Part shown: positions 52,495 to 60,409 of the stretch, piece by piece
How positions within the stretch are numbered: the first letter of the stretch is position 1
Layout: each line of letters opens with the position of its first letter
Assembly: GCA_023442945.1 (NCBI GenBank)
Contig: JAEZWW010000082.1
Span: forward strand, 3,500-67,499
Source of the DNA: Pseudomonadota bacterium
GTDB lineage: Bacteria; Pseudomonadota; Gammaproteobacteria; Burkholderiales; Burkholderiaceae_C
Length of the DNA stretch: 64,000 bases
Direction of reading: 5' to 3'
The notes under the pieces: generated by a model
Databases searched by the model: none
Told to the model about the DNA's origin: nothing
What the model saw: the letters and a program-made list of their open reading frames with translations, nothing else
Made by a program: the position numbers and the translations under genes

Positions 52495-53151
52495 TCAGCG
52501 CTTGACCAGCATCATCTGGTCGCCATCGCGCCGCATGTTGAAGCGGTTCAAGAAGCTGTTGCCCAGCAACACGGCCGGCATGGCCGCGGGGGCGACCACG
52601 GCGTCGACGTCGTAGACGGTCACGTCGCCGATGCGCACGTTGCGCAGTTTGACCAACCAGCCTTGGGTGGTGCCGTTGGCGGTGGCCATGCGCACCGGCT
52701 GGCCGCTCTTGTAATCCAGCCGCATCCGGTCGGCCTCACCCTGGCCGATGGCGACGACGGTGGCGCCCGTGTCGACCATGAATTGCACCGGTTTGCCTTC
52801 GATGCTGCCCGTGGTCACGAAATGCCCGCGCGCGTCGGCGGTCAGTGCCACGCGGTCACCGCCGGTGCGCATCGCGCCGCCGACGCTGGCAGGCGATTCG
52901 CCGACGCGCAACGTGATCCGCTGCCCATCCACCTGGACGACGGCCTGGTCGCCCGACGTGGACAGCACTTTCACGCCCTGGTGCGTCTCCCCCGGCGCCA
53001 CCGGGCGCGGCGCGCTGCCGCCCACGATCAGCAAGGCCTTGTTGCCGAGCATGCCTTGCAGGGCCACGGTCTGCGCGGCCGCGGGGACGGAAGCGAGCAA
53101 CAGGCCCGTTGCCGTCAGCAACGCGATTCGCAGCGAGAGAGAAGGGCGCAT
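52495..53151 (-). CDS. Retropepsin-like aspartic protease (TIGR02281-type)
   Basis: The 218-residue protein has a signal peptide (IALLTATGLLLASVPAAAQ) and a C-terminal single-domain aspartic protease with the active site FMVDTGATVVAIG. A second motif, AMPAVLLGNSFLNRF, corresponds to the flap/psi part. This fits the exported clan AA protease family. The ATG at 53151 is chosen over a TTG four codons upstream. Function in cells is unknown. Confidence 0.85.
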   Translation of the reverse strand: MRPSLSLRIALLTATGLLLASVPAAAQTVALQGMLGNKALLIVGGSAPRPVAPGETHQGVKVLSTSGDQAVVQVDGQRITLRVGESPASVGGAMRTGGDRVALTADARGHFVTTGSIEGKPVQFMVDTGATVVAIGQGEADRMRLDYKSGQPVRMATANGTTQGWLVKLRNVRIGDVTVYDVDAVVAPAAMPAVLLGNSFLNRFNMRRDGDQMMLVKR

Positions 53152-53233
53152 GGTCCGTAGCAAAAACTGTCTGTGCGGAGGTGCCGAGCAGGCGCGGCGC
53201 CCGTGCCTGGGGTTCCCCCGCGCACCAGGCGTG

Positions 53234-53277
53234 TCCCCCTTCGGGGGAGGGCGCGCGCAGCGCGACTCAGGGGGGAC
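53234..53277. repeat. REP-like hairpin motif
   Basis: TCCCCCTTCGGGGGA then GGGCGCGCGCAGCGCG and ACTCAGGGGGG. Short palindromic CCCCC/GGGGG elements of this form are common between genes in Burkholderiales. It lies between yajQ and the protease gene. Confidence 0.5.
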
Positions 53278-53763
53278 TTAATCTCTAAAGTTATCAAACG
53301 ACAGCGGCAGCTCCGTCATGTCCTTGCGCAGCAGCGCCATGGCGGCTTGCAGGTCATCGCGCTTGGCGCCGGTGACGCGCACGGCGTCGCCCTGGATGGA
53401 GGCTTGCACCTTCAGCTTGCTGTCTTTGATCAGCTTCTGGATCTTCTTGCTGTCTTCGGTGGCGATGCCGCTTTTGACCTTGATCACCTGCTTGACCTTG
53501 TCGCCGCCGATCTTTTGCACCGTGCCTTTGTCCAGAAAGCGCACGTCCACGTTGCGCTTGGTCAGCTTATTGCGCAGGATGTCTTCGACCTGCTGCAGCT
53601 GAAAGTCGGCGTCGCCCAGCAGGGTGATTTCCTTGTCTTTCAGCTCGATCGCGGCGCTGGTGCCCTTGAAGTCAAAGCGCGTGCCGATTTCCTTGGCGGC
53701 ATTTTCCACCGCGTTTTTCACTTCCACCATGTCGGGGTCGCACACTGTGTCGAATGAAGGCAT
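53278..53763 (-). CDS. yajQ: YajQ-family nucleotide-binding protein
   Basis: The 161-residue protein is a complete YajQ: MPSFDTVCDPDMVEVKNAVE at the start, RFDFKGTSAAIEL, then KVQASIQGDAVRVTGAKRDDLQ and the end LPLSFDNFRD. Members bind nucleotides, and some bind cyclic di-GMP. It follows the DUF2164 gene by 51 bases on the same strand. Confidence 0.95.
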   Translation of the reverse strand: MPSFDTVCDPDMVEVKNAVENAAKEIGTRFDFKGTSAAIELKDKEITLLGDADFQLQQVEDILRNKLTKRNVDVRFLDKGTVQKIGGDKVKQVIKVKSGIATEDSKKIQKLIKDSKLKVQASIQGDAVRVTGAKRDDLQAAMALLRKDMTELPLSFDNFRD

Positions 53764-53814
53764 GGATCCTCTCCTTTAGGCTGCCTGGGCGCGTGTCGGA
53801 CGGTGTGGCCGCAC

Positions 53815-54081
53815 TCAGCGGCGCGGCCCGTCGACTTTGCGCCAGTATTGAAAAGCGTCTTCGTGGACTTCCAGGTCCACTTCCTGCACCCGCGCCAGCA
53901 GGCGTTCCTGCACGTCGGCCACCGCCTGGTTGTAGATCAGCGGGCCGATCTCTTCCAGAAAGAAGCCGAGCAGGGCGCCTGCCGCGATGTTGCCCATGCG
54001 CTCGTCCAAGTGTTCAGCGGCGTAGCGCATCAGCGATTCGATCGCTTGCTGGCGGTCTGCTTTGGGAATGTCGATAGCCAT
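53815..54081 (-). CDS. DUF2164 family protein
   Basis: The 88-residue helical protein shows the family pattern: IPKADRQQAIESLMRYAAEHLDE, then IAAGALLGFFLEEIGPLIYNQAVADVQERL and EVHEDAFQYW. Function is unknown. The ATG at 54081 is the normal start; the frame is open further upstream through antisense of murB. It is divergent from murB with 60 bases between starts. Confidence 0.85.
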   Translation of the reverse strand: MAIDIPKADRQQAIESLMRYAAEHLDERMGNIAAGALLGFFLEEIGPLIYNQAVADVQERLLARVQEVDLEVHEDAFQYWRKVDGPRR

Positions 54082-54141
54082 GGTGGACGCGAACAGGCGG
54101 TGTGGCCTGGCGGCCGGGTGTTGCGATGCGACAATTCTCCC

Positions 54142-55194
54142 ATGATCGTGGAACGCAACGTGCCCCTGCAGCCGCTCAACAGTTTTGGCATCGCTGCGCG
54201 CGCCGCCACGCTGGTGCGCGTGCGCAGTGAAGCGGATGTGCGCGACGTGCTGACCGACGCCGAACTGTCGCTGCAGCCGCGCTTCGTGCTGGGTGGCGGC
54301 AGCAACATCGTGCTGACCGGCGACGTCAAGGCGACGGTGCTGAAGGTGGAAGTGGCCGGCCGCCGCGTGGTGCGCGAAGACGATCGCCACACCATCGTCG
54401 AAGCCGGCGCGGGCGAGGTCTGGCACGACTTCGTGGCCTGGACACTGGCGCAGGGCCTGCCGGGGCTGGAAAACCTGGCGCTGATCCCCGGCACCGTGGG
54501 CGCCGGCCCGGTGCAGAACATCGGCGCGTATGGGGTCGAATTGCAGGACCGCTTTCACGAACTGGACGCGGTCGATCTGCACACCGGCGAGCTGTTCACG
54601 CTGAACGCCGCGCAGTGCGGCTTTGGCTACCGCGATTCCGTGTTCAAGCACATCGCCGCGACGGACGAAGGCTTTGGCCTGGCGGGCCGTGCGCTGATTT
54701 TGCGTGTGCGCTTTGCGCTGCCCAAGGCGTGGCAGCCGGTACTGGGTTACCTGGATCTGGAGCGCAAGATGGCCGAGACCGGCATCCACGCGCCCAGTGC
54801 CCAGCAGATCTTCGACTGGATCGTCGAGATCCGACGCGCCAAGCTGCCCGACCCGGCCATCATCGGCAATGCCGGCAGCTTCTTCAAAAACCCCACCGTC
54901 ACGCCCGAGCAGTGCCAGGACATCATCGGGCGCGACCCGAAGGTCGTGCACTACCCCATGCCCGACGGCAGCGTGAAGCTGGCCGCTGGCTGGCTGATCG
55001 ACGCCTGTGGCTGGAAGGGCAAAAGCGTGGGCAACGCGGCGGTGTACGACAAGCAGGCGCTGGTGCTGGTCAACCGCGGCGGACTGGACCACCCGGCCAC
55101 GGGCGGTGAAGTCATGACCCTGGCCAAGGCGATCCAGACCAGCGTGTACGAGCGCTTTGGCATCCGGCTGGAACCCGAGCCTGTGGTCGTTTAA
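54142..55194 (+). CDS. murB: UDP-N-acetylenolpyruvoylglucosamine reductase
   Basis: MurB reduces UDP-GlcNAc-enolpyruvate to UDP-MurNAc in peptidoglycan synthesis. The 350-residue type I MurB has the FAD-binding LGGGSNIVLTGDV, IPGTVGAGPVQNIGAYGVEL, GYRDSVFK and the catalytic site GNAGSFFKNPTV. The ATG at 54142 precedes NVPLQPLNSFGIAARA as expected. It is a single-gene unit; repeat copy 14 directly follows. Confidence 0.95.
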   Translation: MIVERNVPLQPLNSFGIAARAATLVRVRSEADVRDVLTDAELSLQPRFVLGGGSNIVLTGDVKATVLKVEVAGRRVVREDDRHTIVEAGAGEVWHDFVAWTLAQGLPGLENLALIPGTVGAGPVQNIGAYGVELQDRFHELDAVDLHTGELFTLNAAQCGFGYRDSVFKHIAATDEGFGLAGRALILRVRFALPKAWQPVLGYLDLERKMAETGIHAPSAQQIFDWIVEIRRAKLPDPAIIGNAGSFFKNPTVTPEQCQDIIGRDPKVVHYPMPDGSVKLAAGWLIDACGWKGKSVGNAAVYDKQALVLVNRGGLDHPATGGEVMTLAKAIQTSVYERFGIRLEPEPVVV

Positions 55195-55245
55195 GGCCGC
55201 TGGCCCTAGTGCGACTTGCGCAGCCAGCTATTGAAGATGTAGCAA
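55193..55245 (-). repeat. Dispersed repeat copy 14
   Basis: On the minus strand AATAGCTGGCTGCGCAAG, then CACTAGGGCCAGCGGCC. Arms GGCTGC (55220-55225) and GCGGCC (55195-55200) pair with one G-T wobble. It starts at the murB stop codon and ends 9 bases before the next start. Confidence 0.75.
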
Positions 55246-55254
55246 AGACCGCGT

Positions 55255-55719
55255 GTGCGCTACGTTGAGATCTTCCGCCTGCGCCGCGTGCGCGACAAAT
55301 CGCGTGCCTTGGCAGTGATGCAGGCCGCGGCCGGGATGAGTGAAGACGCTGCCTGGGCGGCGCTGCACGAAGCGTTGGCCGGCGGTCGCCCCGCCTTGGC
55401 CTTGCCGGATGACCCGACTGCGCGCGACTGCGTCGTGGCCTTGTCCCAGTGCGGCTTCGTGGCGCGCTTCAAGCCAGGTGACGGGGAGGACCCATGCGCG
55501 CAGGCAGAAGCGGTGATGCTGCCCCTGATCGCCCGAATGCCTGCCGCGCTGGCCGATGCCGCAGGCGCCGAGCTGTTGGCCGGCCGCTGGGCGGACGCGC
55601 TGCAGCTGTGCCTTCAGTACTGGCGAACGCACGCCGCACCGGACGCTGCAGAGCGCGCGGCGCTGGAGCGCGTACGGATCGAGTTGGGTGTGGACGTCGG
55701 GAGCACAGGCCGCCAATGA
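55255..55719 (+). CDS. Unknown 154-residue protein
   Basis: I do not recognise the family. The N-terminal 75 residues (VEIFRLRRVRDKSRALAVMQ..., AAGMSEDAAWAALHEALAGG, CVVALSQCGFVARFK) have the strand-helix-helix-strand rhythm of the ribosomal L7/L12 C-terminal domain, which is only an impression. The C-terminal half is helical, rich in Ala and Leu. The start is a GTG at 55255, directly after repeat copy 14, with no clear ribosome site. Confidence 0.55.
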   Translation: MRYVEIFRLRRVRDKSRALAVMQAAAGMSEDAAWAALHEALAGGRPALALPDDPTARDCVVALSQCGFVARFKPGDGEDPCAQAEAVMLPLIARMPAALADAAGAELLAGRWADALQLCLQYWRTHAAPDAAERAALERVRIELGVDVGSTGRQ

Positions 55720-55832
55720 TCGGGGCCGTGGCAGCGCCTCAGGTAGAGCGCTAGTGGATGACGCCGCGGCCCGGCCCAGGACGGGCGAGCCGGAAGGAGC
55801 ACCGAGGCCGAACTGATCAGCCCCGGTCGGGA

Positions 55833-56117
55833 TCAGCGACGACCGCCGCCGTAGCCACCCGAGCGCGGCTCCATCGGGCGCGCCACGTTCACCGTCAGCG
55901 CGCGGCCGTCCAGGTCGCGGCCGTTCAGGCCATCGATGGCGGCCTGGGCTTCTGCGTCAGAACCCATCTCGACGAAGCCGAAGCCTTTGGATCGGCCCGA
56001 ATCGCGGTCCATCAGCACTTTGGCCGAGTTGACTTGGCCAAAGGCGGAGAAGGCGTCCTGCAGTTGTTCGTCGCGCACCGAATAAGACAGGTTGCCGACA
56101 TAGAGTTTGTTGTTCAT
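55833..56117 (-). CDS. RRM-domain RNA-binding protein
   Basis: The 94-residue protein is a single RNA-recognition motif, with RNP2 KLYVGNLSY and RNP1 SKGFGFVEM. A short Gly/Arg tail (GGYGGGRR) follows. Such proteins are typical of cold-inducible RNA-binding proteins in proteobacteria. It is 69 bases downstream of infA on the same strand, so the two RNA-related genes are probably co-transcribed. Confidence 0.92.
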   Translation of the reverse strand: MNNKLYVGNLSYSVRDEQLQDAFSAFGQVNSAKVLMDRDSGRSKGFGFVEMGSDAEAQAAIDGLNGRDLDGRALTVNVARPMEPRSGGYGGGRR

Positions 56118-56186
56118 GTTTTGCTTTCTAGGGAGACGACGCCGTGCACCTGCACGGCTTCAGGGGTGTGCGCAAGCTGCGCGGGT

Positions 56187-56444
56187 TTAACGGGAACGTG
56201 GCCCACCGGGGCCAGGGCCGCGGGTGGCGAGGTGGCGGAAGGTGATCCGCCCTTTGTTGAGATCGTACGGGGACATTTCCAACGACACGCGGTCGCCGGC
56301 CAGCACACGGATGCGGTGCTTGCGCATCTTGCCACCCGAATAGCAGATCAGGCTGTGACCGTTGTCCAGCACCACACGGAAGCGCGAATCGGGCAGGACT
56401 TCTTCAATCTGGCCCTGCATTTCAATCAGTTCTTCTTTGCCCAT
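56187..56444 (-). CDS. infA: Translation initiation factor IF-1, probable second copy
   Basis: The 85-residue OB-fold protein begins MGKEELIEMQGQIEEVLPDS and contains RVVLDNGHSLICYSGGKMRK and VSLEMSPYDLNKGRITFRH. It is longer than the usual 72 residues because of a C-terminal tail (LATRGPGPGGPRSR). Betaproteobacteria often have two infA genes, one with ribosomal protein genes and one like this beside RNA-binding genes; whether another exists here cannot be seen. Confidence 0.93.
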   Translation of the reverse strand: MGKEELIEMQGQIEEVLPDSRFRVVLDNGHSLICYSGGKMRKHRIRVLAGDRVSLEMSPYDLNKGRITFRHLATRGPGPGGPRSR

Positions 56445-57007
56445 GTGAATTCAACTCCTTGTGTGTCTTGGGTTGTCGTTCACGGCCCTTTGCCCGTGGG
56501 GCCTGCCGTCACCCAGCGCGTGCGTTGAAGCTCAGGGTGCTCGCCGTGGCACATGCGCGCCTGCGAGGGTGAGGGTTGAACGAGAAAAATCGGTTGCCGA
56601 ACGTTGGCGCGGCGGCAAATGCACCGCGGCAGCGCGCTAGGTGAAAACGGCAACCGGGAGGGGGGTGACCCGCGAGGGAAGAGGTGGCGCGGGGCGGGAC
56701 TCGTCGAAGATGATCAATGCGACCCACAGGTCGTTGTCGAAGGCCGGGCGCCGATGCGGTCTGGCAAACCCGTCCTCCACCGCGCAGGGCGACAAGCAAG
56801 CCGAGGCGAACCCGCTATTGTAGCGCGAAGCGACGCGCAAGGCCTTGGGCGCCCGCGCGCGCCACGTCCCTGGCGGCGGCGCACAGCGCGCGCTGCTGCG
56901 ATGGCTGCGTGTCATCGGGGCCACGCAGGTAGCGCGCCATGCGCTTTTCAGTGGGTTGTAGCGCGCAGCCCCGGCGCCCGCTTTCACCCCCTCTGCGTGC
57001 GCCGCCG
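56445..57007. other. 563-base gap holding a decayed copy of the 58641-58940 region
   Basis: The part next to infA is probably its control region. From about 56902 to 57001 four blocks match 58641-58940 in order: CGATGGCTGCGTGTCAT-like, CAGGTAGCGCGCCATGCG (56926-56943), GGTTGTAGCGCGC (56954-56966) and TTCACCCC/TCTGCGTGCG (56983-57001). The centre of the 65-residue membrane-protein gene is missing. No intact gene is seen. Confidence 0.55.
56939..57001 (+). pseudogene. Remnant of a small membrane-protein gene and MFS gene end
   Basis: ATGCGCTTTTC copies the start of the gene at 58680, and TTGTAGCGCGC its end, with the about 190-base middle deleted. The minus strand at 56983-57001 repeats the last codons of the MFS gene (R-T-Q-x-G-stop). 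Confidence 0.5.
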
Positions 57008-57592
57008 TCACCCGCCCGCTGCGCTGCCAAGCAACGCACATTCCGCCGCCTTGGCAATGGCCACCCCGACATCCGGCGTGACGACCGCTCTGGCGAGCGT
57101 GACGGCGCCAATCAGCGTCGAGAGTGCGGCGTAGGCGCTCGGCAGGTCGCGCGGTGCGCCCTCGCACGGGGGACCTTCCACAATGGTTGCGACGACCTGC
57201 GCCAGCGCTTGCTCGAACCCGGTTTTGGCCGCGTCGCCGCTGCGTGCCAGCTCGATCGGCAGGGTTTGCAGGGTGCAGGCATCGGACAGGTCGCAGGTCC
57301 GCTTCGCGCCGAGGTAAAAGCGCACGAATTCTGGCCACCAGTGGGCACCAAAGGTGGTCTGGAAGTAGCGGATGCCTTGCACCAGCTGCGCCATGCCATC
57401 GGCGACGGCTTCATCAAACGCCTGCGCCTTCGATCCGAAGTGGGCGTAGAACGCGCCCGAGGTCACGCCCGCCGCTTTGGCCAGGCCGTCGACCCCGGCG
57501 CCACCGTAGCCGTGTTGGCGGAACGCGCGGCCCGAGACATCGAGGATGCGCCGGCGCGTGTCGGCCTTTTGTTCTTCTCGCTTGGTTGCCAA
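57008..57592 (-). CDS. TetR/AcrR-family regulator
   Basis: The 194-residue regulator has the TetR helix-turn-helix at about residues 12-58 (DTRRRILDVSGRAFRQHGY..., DGLAKAAGVTSGAFYAHFGS). The C-terminal domain ends DVGVAIAKAAECALLG. The start is a TTG at 57592, supported by AAGGAG nine bases upstream; no ATG is available in frame. It is divergent from the tautomerase/VOC genes, with palindromic operators in between, so it most likely represses that unit and itself. Confidence 0.88.
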   Translation of the reverse strand: MATKREEQKADTRRRILDVSGRAFRQHGYGGAGVDGLAKAAGVTSGAFYAHFGSKAQAFDEAVADGMAQLVQGIRYFQTTFGAHWWPEFVRFYLGAKRTCDLSDACTLQTLPIELARSGDAAKTGFEQALAQVVATIVEGPPCEGAPRDLPSAYAALSTLIGAVTLARAVVTPDVGVAIAKAAECALLGSAAGG

Positions 57593-57634
57593 ATGGGGGC
57601 ACTCCTTCGTCAGACACTGGAATTTTACTTGACC

Positions 57635-57652
57635 AAATAACGATCGTTATTT
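57635..57652. promoter_or_regulatory. Perfect 18-bp palindrome, TetR operator
   Basis: AAATAACGATCGTTATTT is a perfect palindrome 43 bases upstream of the TetR start codon. With the site at 57661-57674 it forms a pair centred about 24 bases apart in the divergent region. Confidence 0.75.
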
Positions 57653-57660
57653 AAATTCAC

Positions 57661-57674
57661 GTAGCGATCGTTAC
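57661..57674. promoter_or_regulatory. Second TetR operator, near-palindrome
   Basis: GTAGCGATCGTTAC shares the CGATCG core and the GTA/TAC flanks of the first site, with one mismatched pair. It lies 57 bases before the tautomerase start. Confidence 0.7.
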
Positions 57675-57730
57675 TTGAAATGTGCGCTCAGCTTGGCGCG
57701 CAGGGGCAGCGGCCGCTTCAGGAGCGTGCG

Positions 57731-58141
57731 ATGCCATTGACTTTGACACTCACCGAAGGCGTTTTGCCCGAGGACCAAGAAAGCGCAGCCTTCCAACAAC
57801 TGTCCGAGGCCATGCTGCGCTGGCACGGCCAGGCCGACAATGCCGCCATGCGGGCCAACATCGTGGGCGCCATTCACCGGGTGGCGCGCACCCACAGCTT
57901 CGCGGGTGGCCAACCCGCTGATGTGGCGTTTGTCGAATGGAAGGTGCCGTCCACGTTGTTCGCGGCGCGCGAGGTGCAAATCGGCTACGTTGAAGAGGCC
58001 ACCAACCTCCTGCACGACCTCTCCGGCGGACGGCACCCGAAAGAGCGCATCTGGGTGAACGTGGTCCACGCGGTGGATGGCAGCTGGGGCATTGCGGGGG
58101 CGGCGCTCACCAACGCCCAGCTGGCGCAGGGCCCGGCTTGA
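57731..58141 (+). CDS. Tautomerase-family protein
   Basis: The 136-residue protein begins MPLTLTLTEGVLP, so processing leaves the N-terminal proline that is the catalytic base of the 4-oxalocrotonate tautomerase/MIF superfamily. The end IWVNVVHAVDGSWGIAGAALT fits the second strand of the fold. It has AGGAG upstream. Controlled by the divergent TetR and followed by a VOC gene 41 bases on, it could serve breakdown of an unsaturated or aromatic acid; that is inference. Confidence 0.8.
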   Translation: MPLTLTLTEGVLPEDQESAAFQQLSEAMLRWHGQADNAAMRANIVGAIHRVARTHSFAGGQPADVAFVEWKVPSTLFAAREVQIGYVEEATNLLHDLSGGRHPKERIWVNVVHAVDGSWGIAGAALTNAQLAQGPA

Positions 58142-58182
58142 GTTGGGGCAACAGGATCGGCGCCGACACAGGAGAACACGCG

Positions 58183-58578
58183 ATGCGATTGTCCAACTAT
58201 CTGTTTTTCACCACCTGCTGCGACGACGCGTTGCGCTTCTATGCCGAATGCGGTCTGGGGCGCGTCGTTGAAGAGCTGCGCTACGGCGTGGGCGGCATGC
58301 CCGTCAAAAACGAGGCCATGCGCGGCAAGGTCATGCACGCCAAGTTCGAAGGCCCGCATCTGCGGTTTTACGCCTCGGACAACGACGACGCCGAACCGAT
58401 GCGGGGATCGGCCCACCTGCTGGAGCTGGACGACCGACGGGCCGTGGACGACCTGTTTGCCCGGCTGAGCGCGGGCGGCCTGGTGACAACGCCCCTGGCC
58501 GTGCAGCCTTGGGGCGGCTACTTTGGCAAGTTCACCGACCGCTTCGGCGTGCAGTGGATGCTGAGCAGCCCGGCCTGA
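58183..58578 (+). CDS. PhnB-like VOC-family protein
   Basis: The 131-residue VOC protein has the start LSNYLFFTTCCDDALRFYAEC, the middle VMHAKFEGPHLRFYASDN and the end VQPWGGYFGKFTDRFGVQWM, as in the PhnB-like group. The substrate is unknown. A ribosome site AGGAG lies upstream. It is probably the second gene of the TetR-controlled unit. Confidence 0.85.
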   Translation: MRLSNYLFFTTCCDDALRFYAECGLGRVVEELRYGVGGMPVKNEAMRGKVMHAKFEGPHLRFYASDNDDAEPMRGSAHLLELDDRRAVDDLFARLSAGGLVTTPLAVQPWGGYFGKFTDRFGVQWMLSSPA

Positions 58579-58679
58579 GCGGCGCGCGCCCAGTGCCAAA
58601 ACTGACGCGCATCAAGGCGCGCCTGGCGCGCCCTGCCTACGATGGCCGCATGTCATTGAGCGAAAGCAGGTAGCGCGCC

Positions 58680-58877
58680 ATGCGTTTTTCCACCGTCATC
58701 GCGGTGCTGCTGGTCGCCGCCGTCCTGGTGCTCGTCATGGCGCTGATCCGCGCCGTCGTTGTGGGGCGCATGGAGGGCATGCAGGCCGAGGCCTTCCAAT
58801 ACCGCCAGAAGGCCGTGCGCGCCGCGGTGTGTGTGGCGGCGCTGGTCGCGGTGGTGCTGGTGACGGGCTGGTTGTAG
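58680..58877 (+). CDS. Small membrane protein
   Basis: The 65-residue protein has two hydrophobic segments, VIAVLLVAAVLVLVMALIRA and AAVCVAALVAVVLVTGWL, separated by a charged loop with QAEAFQYRQKAV. I do not recognise it. Its upstream sequence and both gene ends reappear, with the middle deleted, at 56902-57001, which argues that this region was once duplicated. Confidence 0.6.
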   Translation: MRFSTVIAVLLVAAVLVLVMALIRAVVVGRMEGMQAEAFQYRQKAVRAAVCVAALVAVVLVTGWL

Positions 58878-58920
58878 CGCGCGGCGGCGGCAAGCCCACC
58901 CACGGGCCCCGCGGCCGCGT

Positions 58921-60213
58921 TCACCCCATCTGCGTGCGCAGCAGGCCGCCGCGGCGCGTGCGCGAATACAGCCAGCCGACGATGGTCAGGTTCAGCAGGT
59001 TCCAGCCGATGCCGTTCAGGAAGGCGGCGCGGTAGCTGCCGGTGACGTCGAACACCCAGCCCGACATCCAGCCGCCCAGCGCCATGCCGATCAGCGTGGC
59101 CATGATCAGCGCGCCGGTGCGCGCGCCGGCCTCGCGCGCGGGGAAATGTTCGCGCACGATGATCGCGTACGACGGCACGATGCCGCCCTGAAACAGCCCG
59201 AACATCGCCGACACTACGTACAGCGACATCATCCCGCTGGCGGGCAGGAACATCAGCAGCGCCAGCCCCTGCAGGGCCGAGCCCAGCAGCAGCGTGCGGA
59301 TGCCACCGATGTGGTCGCAGATCCAGCCCGACACCAGGCGGCTGATGATGCCGCTGAACAGCATCAGCGACAGCATTTCCGCCCCGCGCGCGGCGCCAAA
59401 ACCCAGGTCCGTGCAGTAGGCGACGATGTGCACCTGCGGCATCGACATCGCCACGCAGCAGGCCACACCCGCCACGCACAGCAGGCCTTGCGCGGTGCCA
59501 GGCGCCAGGCCAAAGGGGCGCTCGGGCGGCCACGGGGTGGGGCGCGGCGCGGCCGGGGCGCCAAGGGCACCGCCGGTCTGCAATTCGGGTGGCGGGCGGC
59601 GCATGGCAAAGGCCAGCAGCGCCATGCCGATGCCGCACACCAGGCCCAGCACCACGTAGGTCGGCCGCCAGCCGTAGTGGGTGATGCCCCATTGCGCCAT
59701 GGGCGGCCAGAGGGTGCCGGCGATGTAGTTGCCGCTGGCGCACACCGCCATGGCGATGCCGCGGCGCTTTTGCCACCACAGGCCGGTGTCGGCCATCAGC
59801 GGCGCGAAGGTGGCGGCGCCACCCAGCAGACCCAGCAAGCCGTGCGCCAACCCGAACAGCCACACGTTGCCGCTGGCCGCCGCCAGGATGTAGCCCGCCG
59901 CGACGGCGGCCGCGCCCAGCCACAGCACGCGGGCAATGCCCCAGCGGTCGGCCCATTGGCCGGTCCACAAACCGCCCAGGCCCAGGCAGACCATCATGGC
60001 CGTATAAGGCAGGGACGCGTAGGCGCGGCTGATGCCGAATTCGGTCTGCACCGCCGGCAGCACCACCGACACCACGTACATCGCGCTGTTGCCCAGCGTG
60101 ACCAGCAGCACGGTGACGAACAGCCGCCAGGCGGCGGTGCGCGAATCGATCAGGCTGGCGGGCGACGCGGGTGGGCGCGCTGACGCGGAAAGGGCGGAAG
60201 GGGCGGCGGACAT
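58921..60213 (-). CDS. MFS transporter, oxalate:formate antiporter-like
   Basis: The 430-residue protein has about twelve membrane segments and the MCT/OFA-like pattern: GLGGLWTGQWADRWGIARVL after segment 2, SGNYIAGTLWPPMAQW, and IGGIRTLLLGSALQGLALL. Substrate is probably an organic anion. The start at 60213 gives a 25-residue Ala/Pro-rich lead before the first segment. Confidence 0.85.
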   Translation of the reverse strand: MSAAPSALSASARPPASPASLIDSRTAAWRLFVTVLLVTLGNSAMYVVSVVLPAVQTEFGISRAYASLPYTAMMVCLGLGGLWTGQWADRWGIARVLWLGAAAVAAGYILAAASGNVWLFGLAHGLLGLLGGAATFAPLMADTGLWWQKRRGIAMAVCASGNYIAGTLWPPMAQWGITHYGWRPTYVVLGLVCGIGMALLAFAMRRPPPELQTGGALGAPAAPRPTPWPPERPFGLAPGTAQGLLCVAGVACCVAMSMPQVHIVAYCTDLGFGAARGAEMLSLMLFSGIISRLVSGWICDHIGGIRTLLLGSALQGLALLMFLPASGMMSLYVVSAMFGLFQGGIVPSYAIIVREHFPAREAGARTGALIMATLIGMALGGWMSGWVFDVTGSYRAAFLNGIGWNLLNLTIVGWLYSRTRRGGLLRTQMG

Positions 60214-60310
60214 GCCCGCCAGCGTATCACCGGCGCAGCTTCAAGGCTGTCGCGCAGGCAAGGCGGCGCACAGGAACAGTGCCCGCACGCACAGGCGGAC
60301 CCCGTCACCG

Positions 60311-60372
60311 CCATTTTTGGTCTTTAAGGCCTGTGGCCCTAGAACCACCAGCGCGGGCAGCTATCAAATCAG
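60311..60372 (-). repeat. Dispersed repeat copy 15
   Basis: On the minus strand GATAGCTGCCCGCGCTGG, then GGTTCTAGGGCCACAGGCC. The whole 196-base gap 60214-60409 holds little else. Confidence 0.75.
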
Positions 60373-60409
60373 GACTGCTGACTTGCCGCCGCCTGGCCCT
60401 GCCAGCAGG

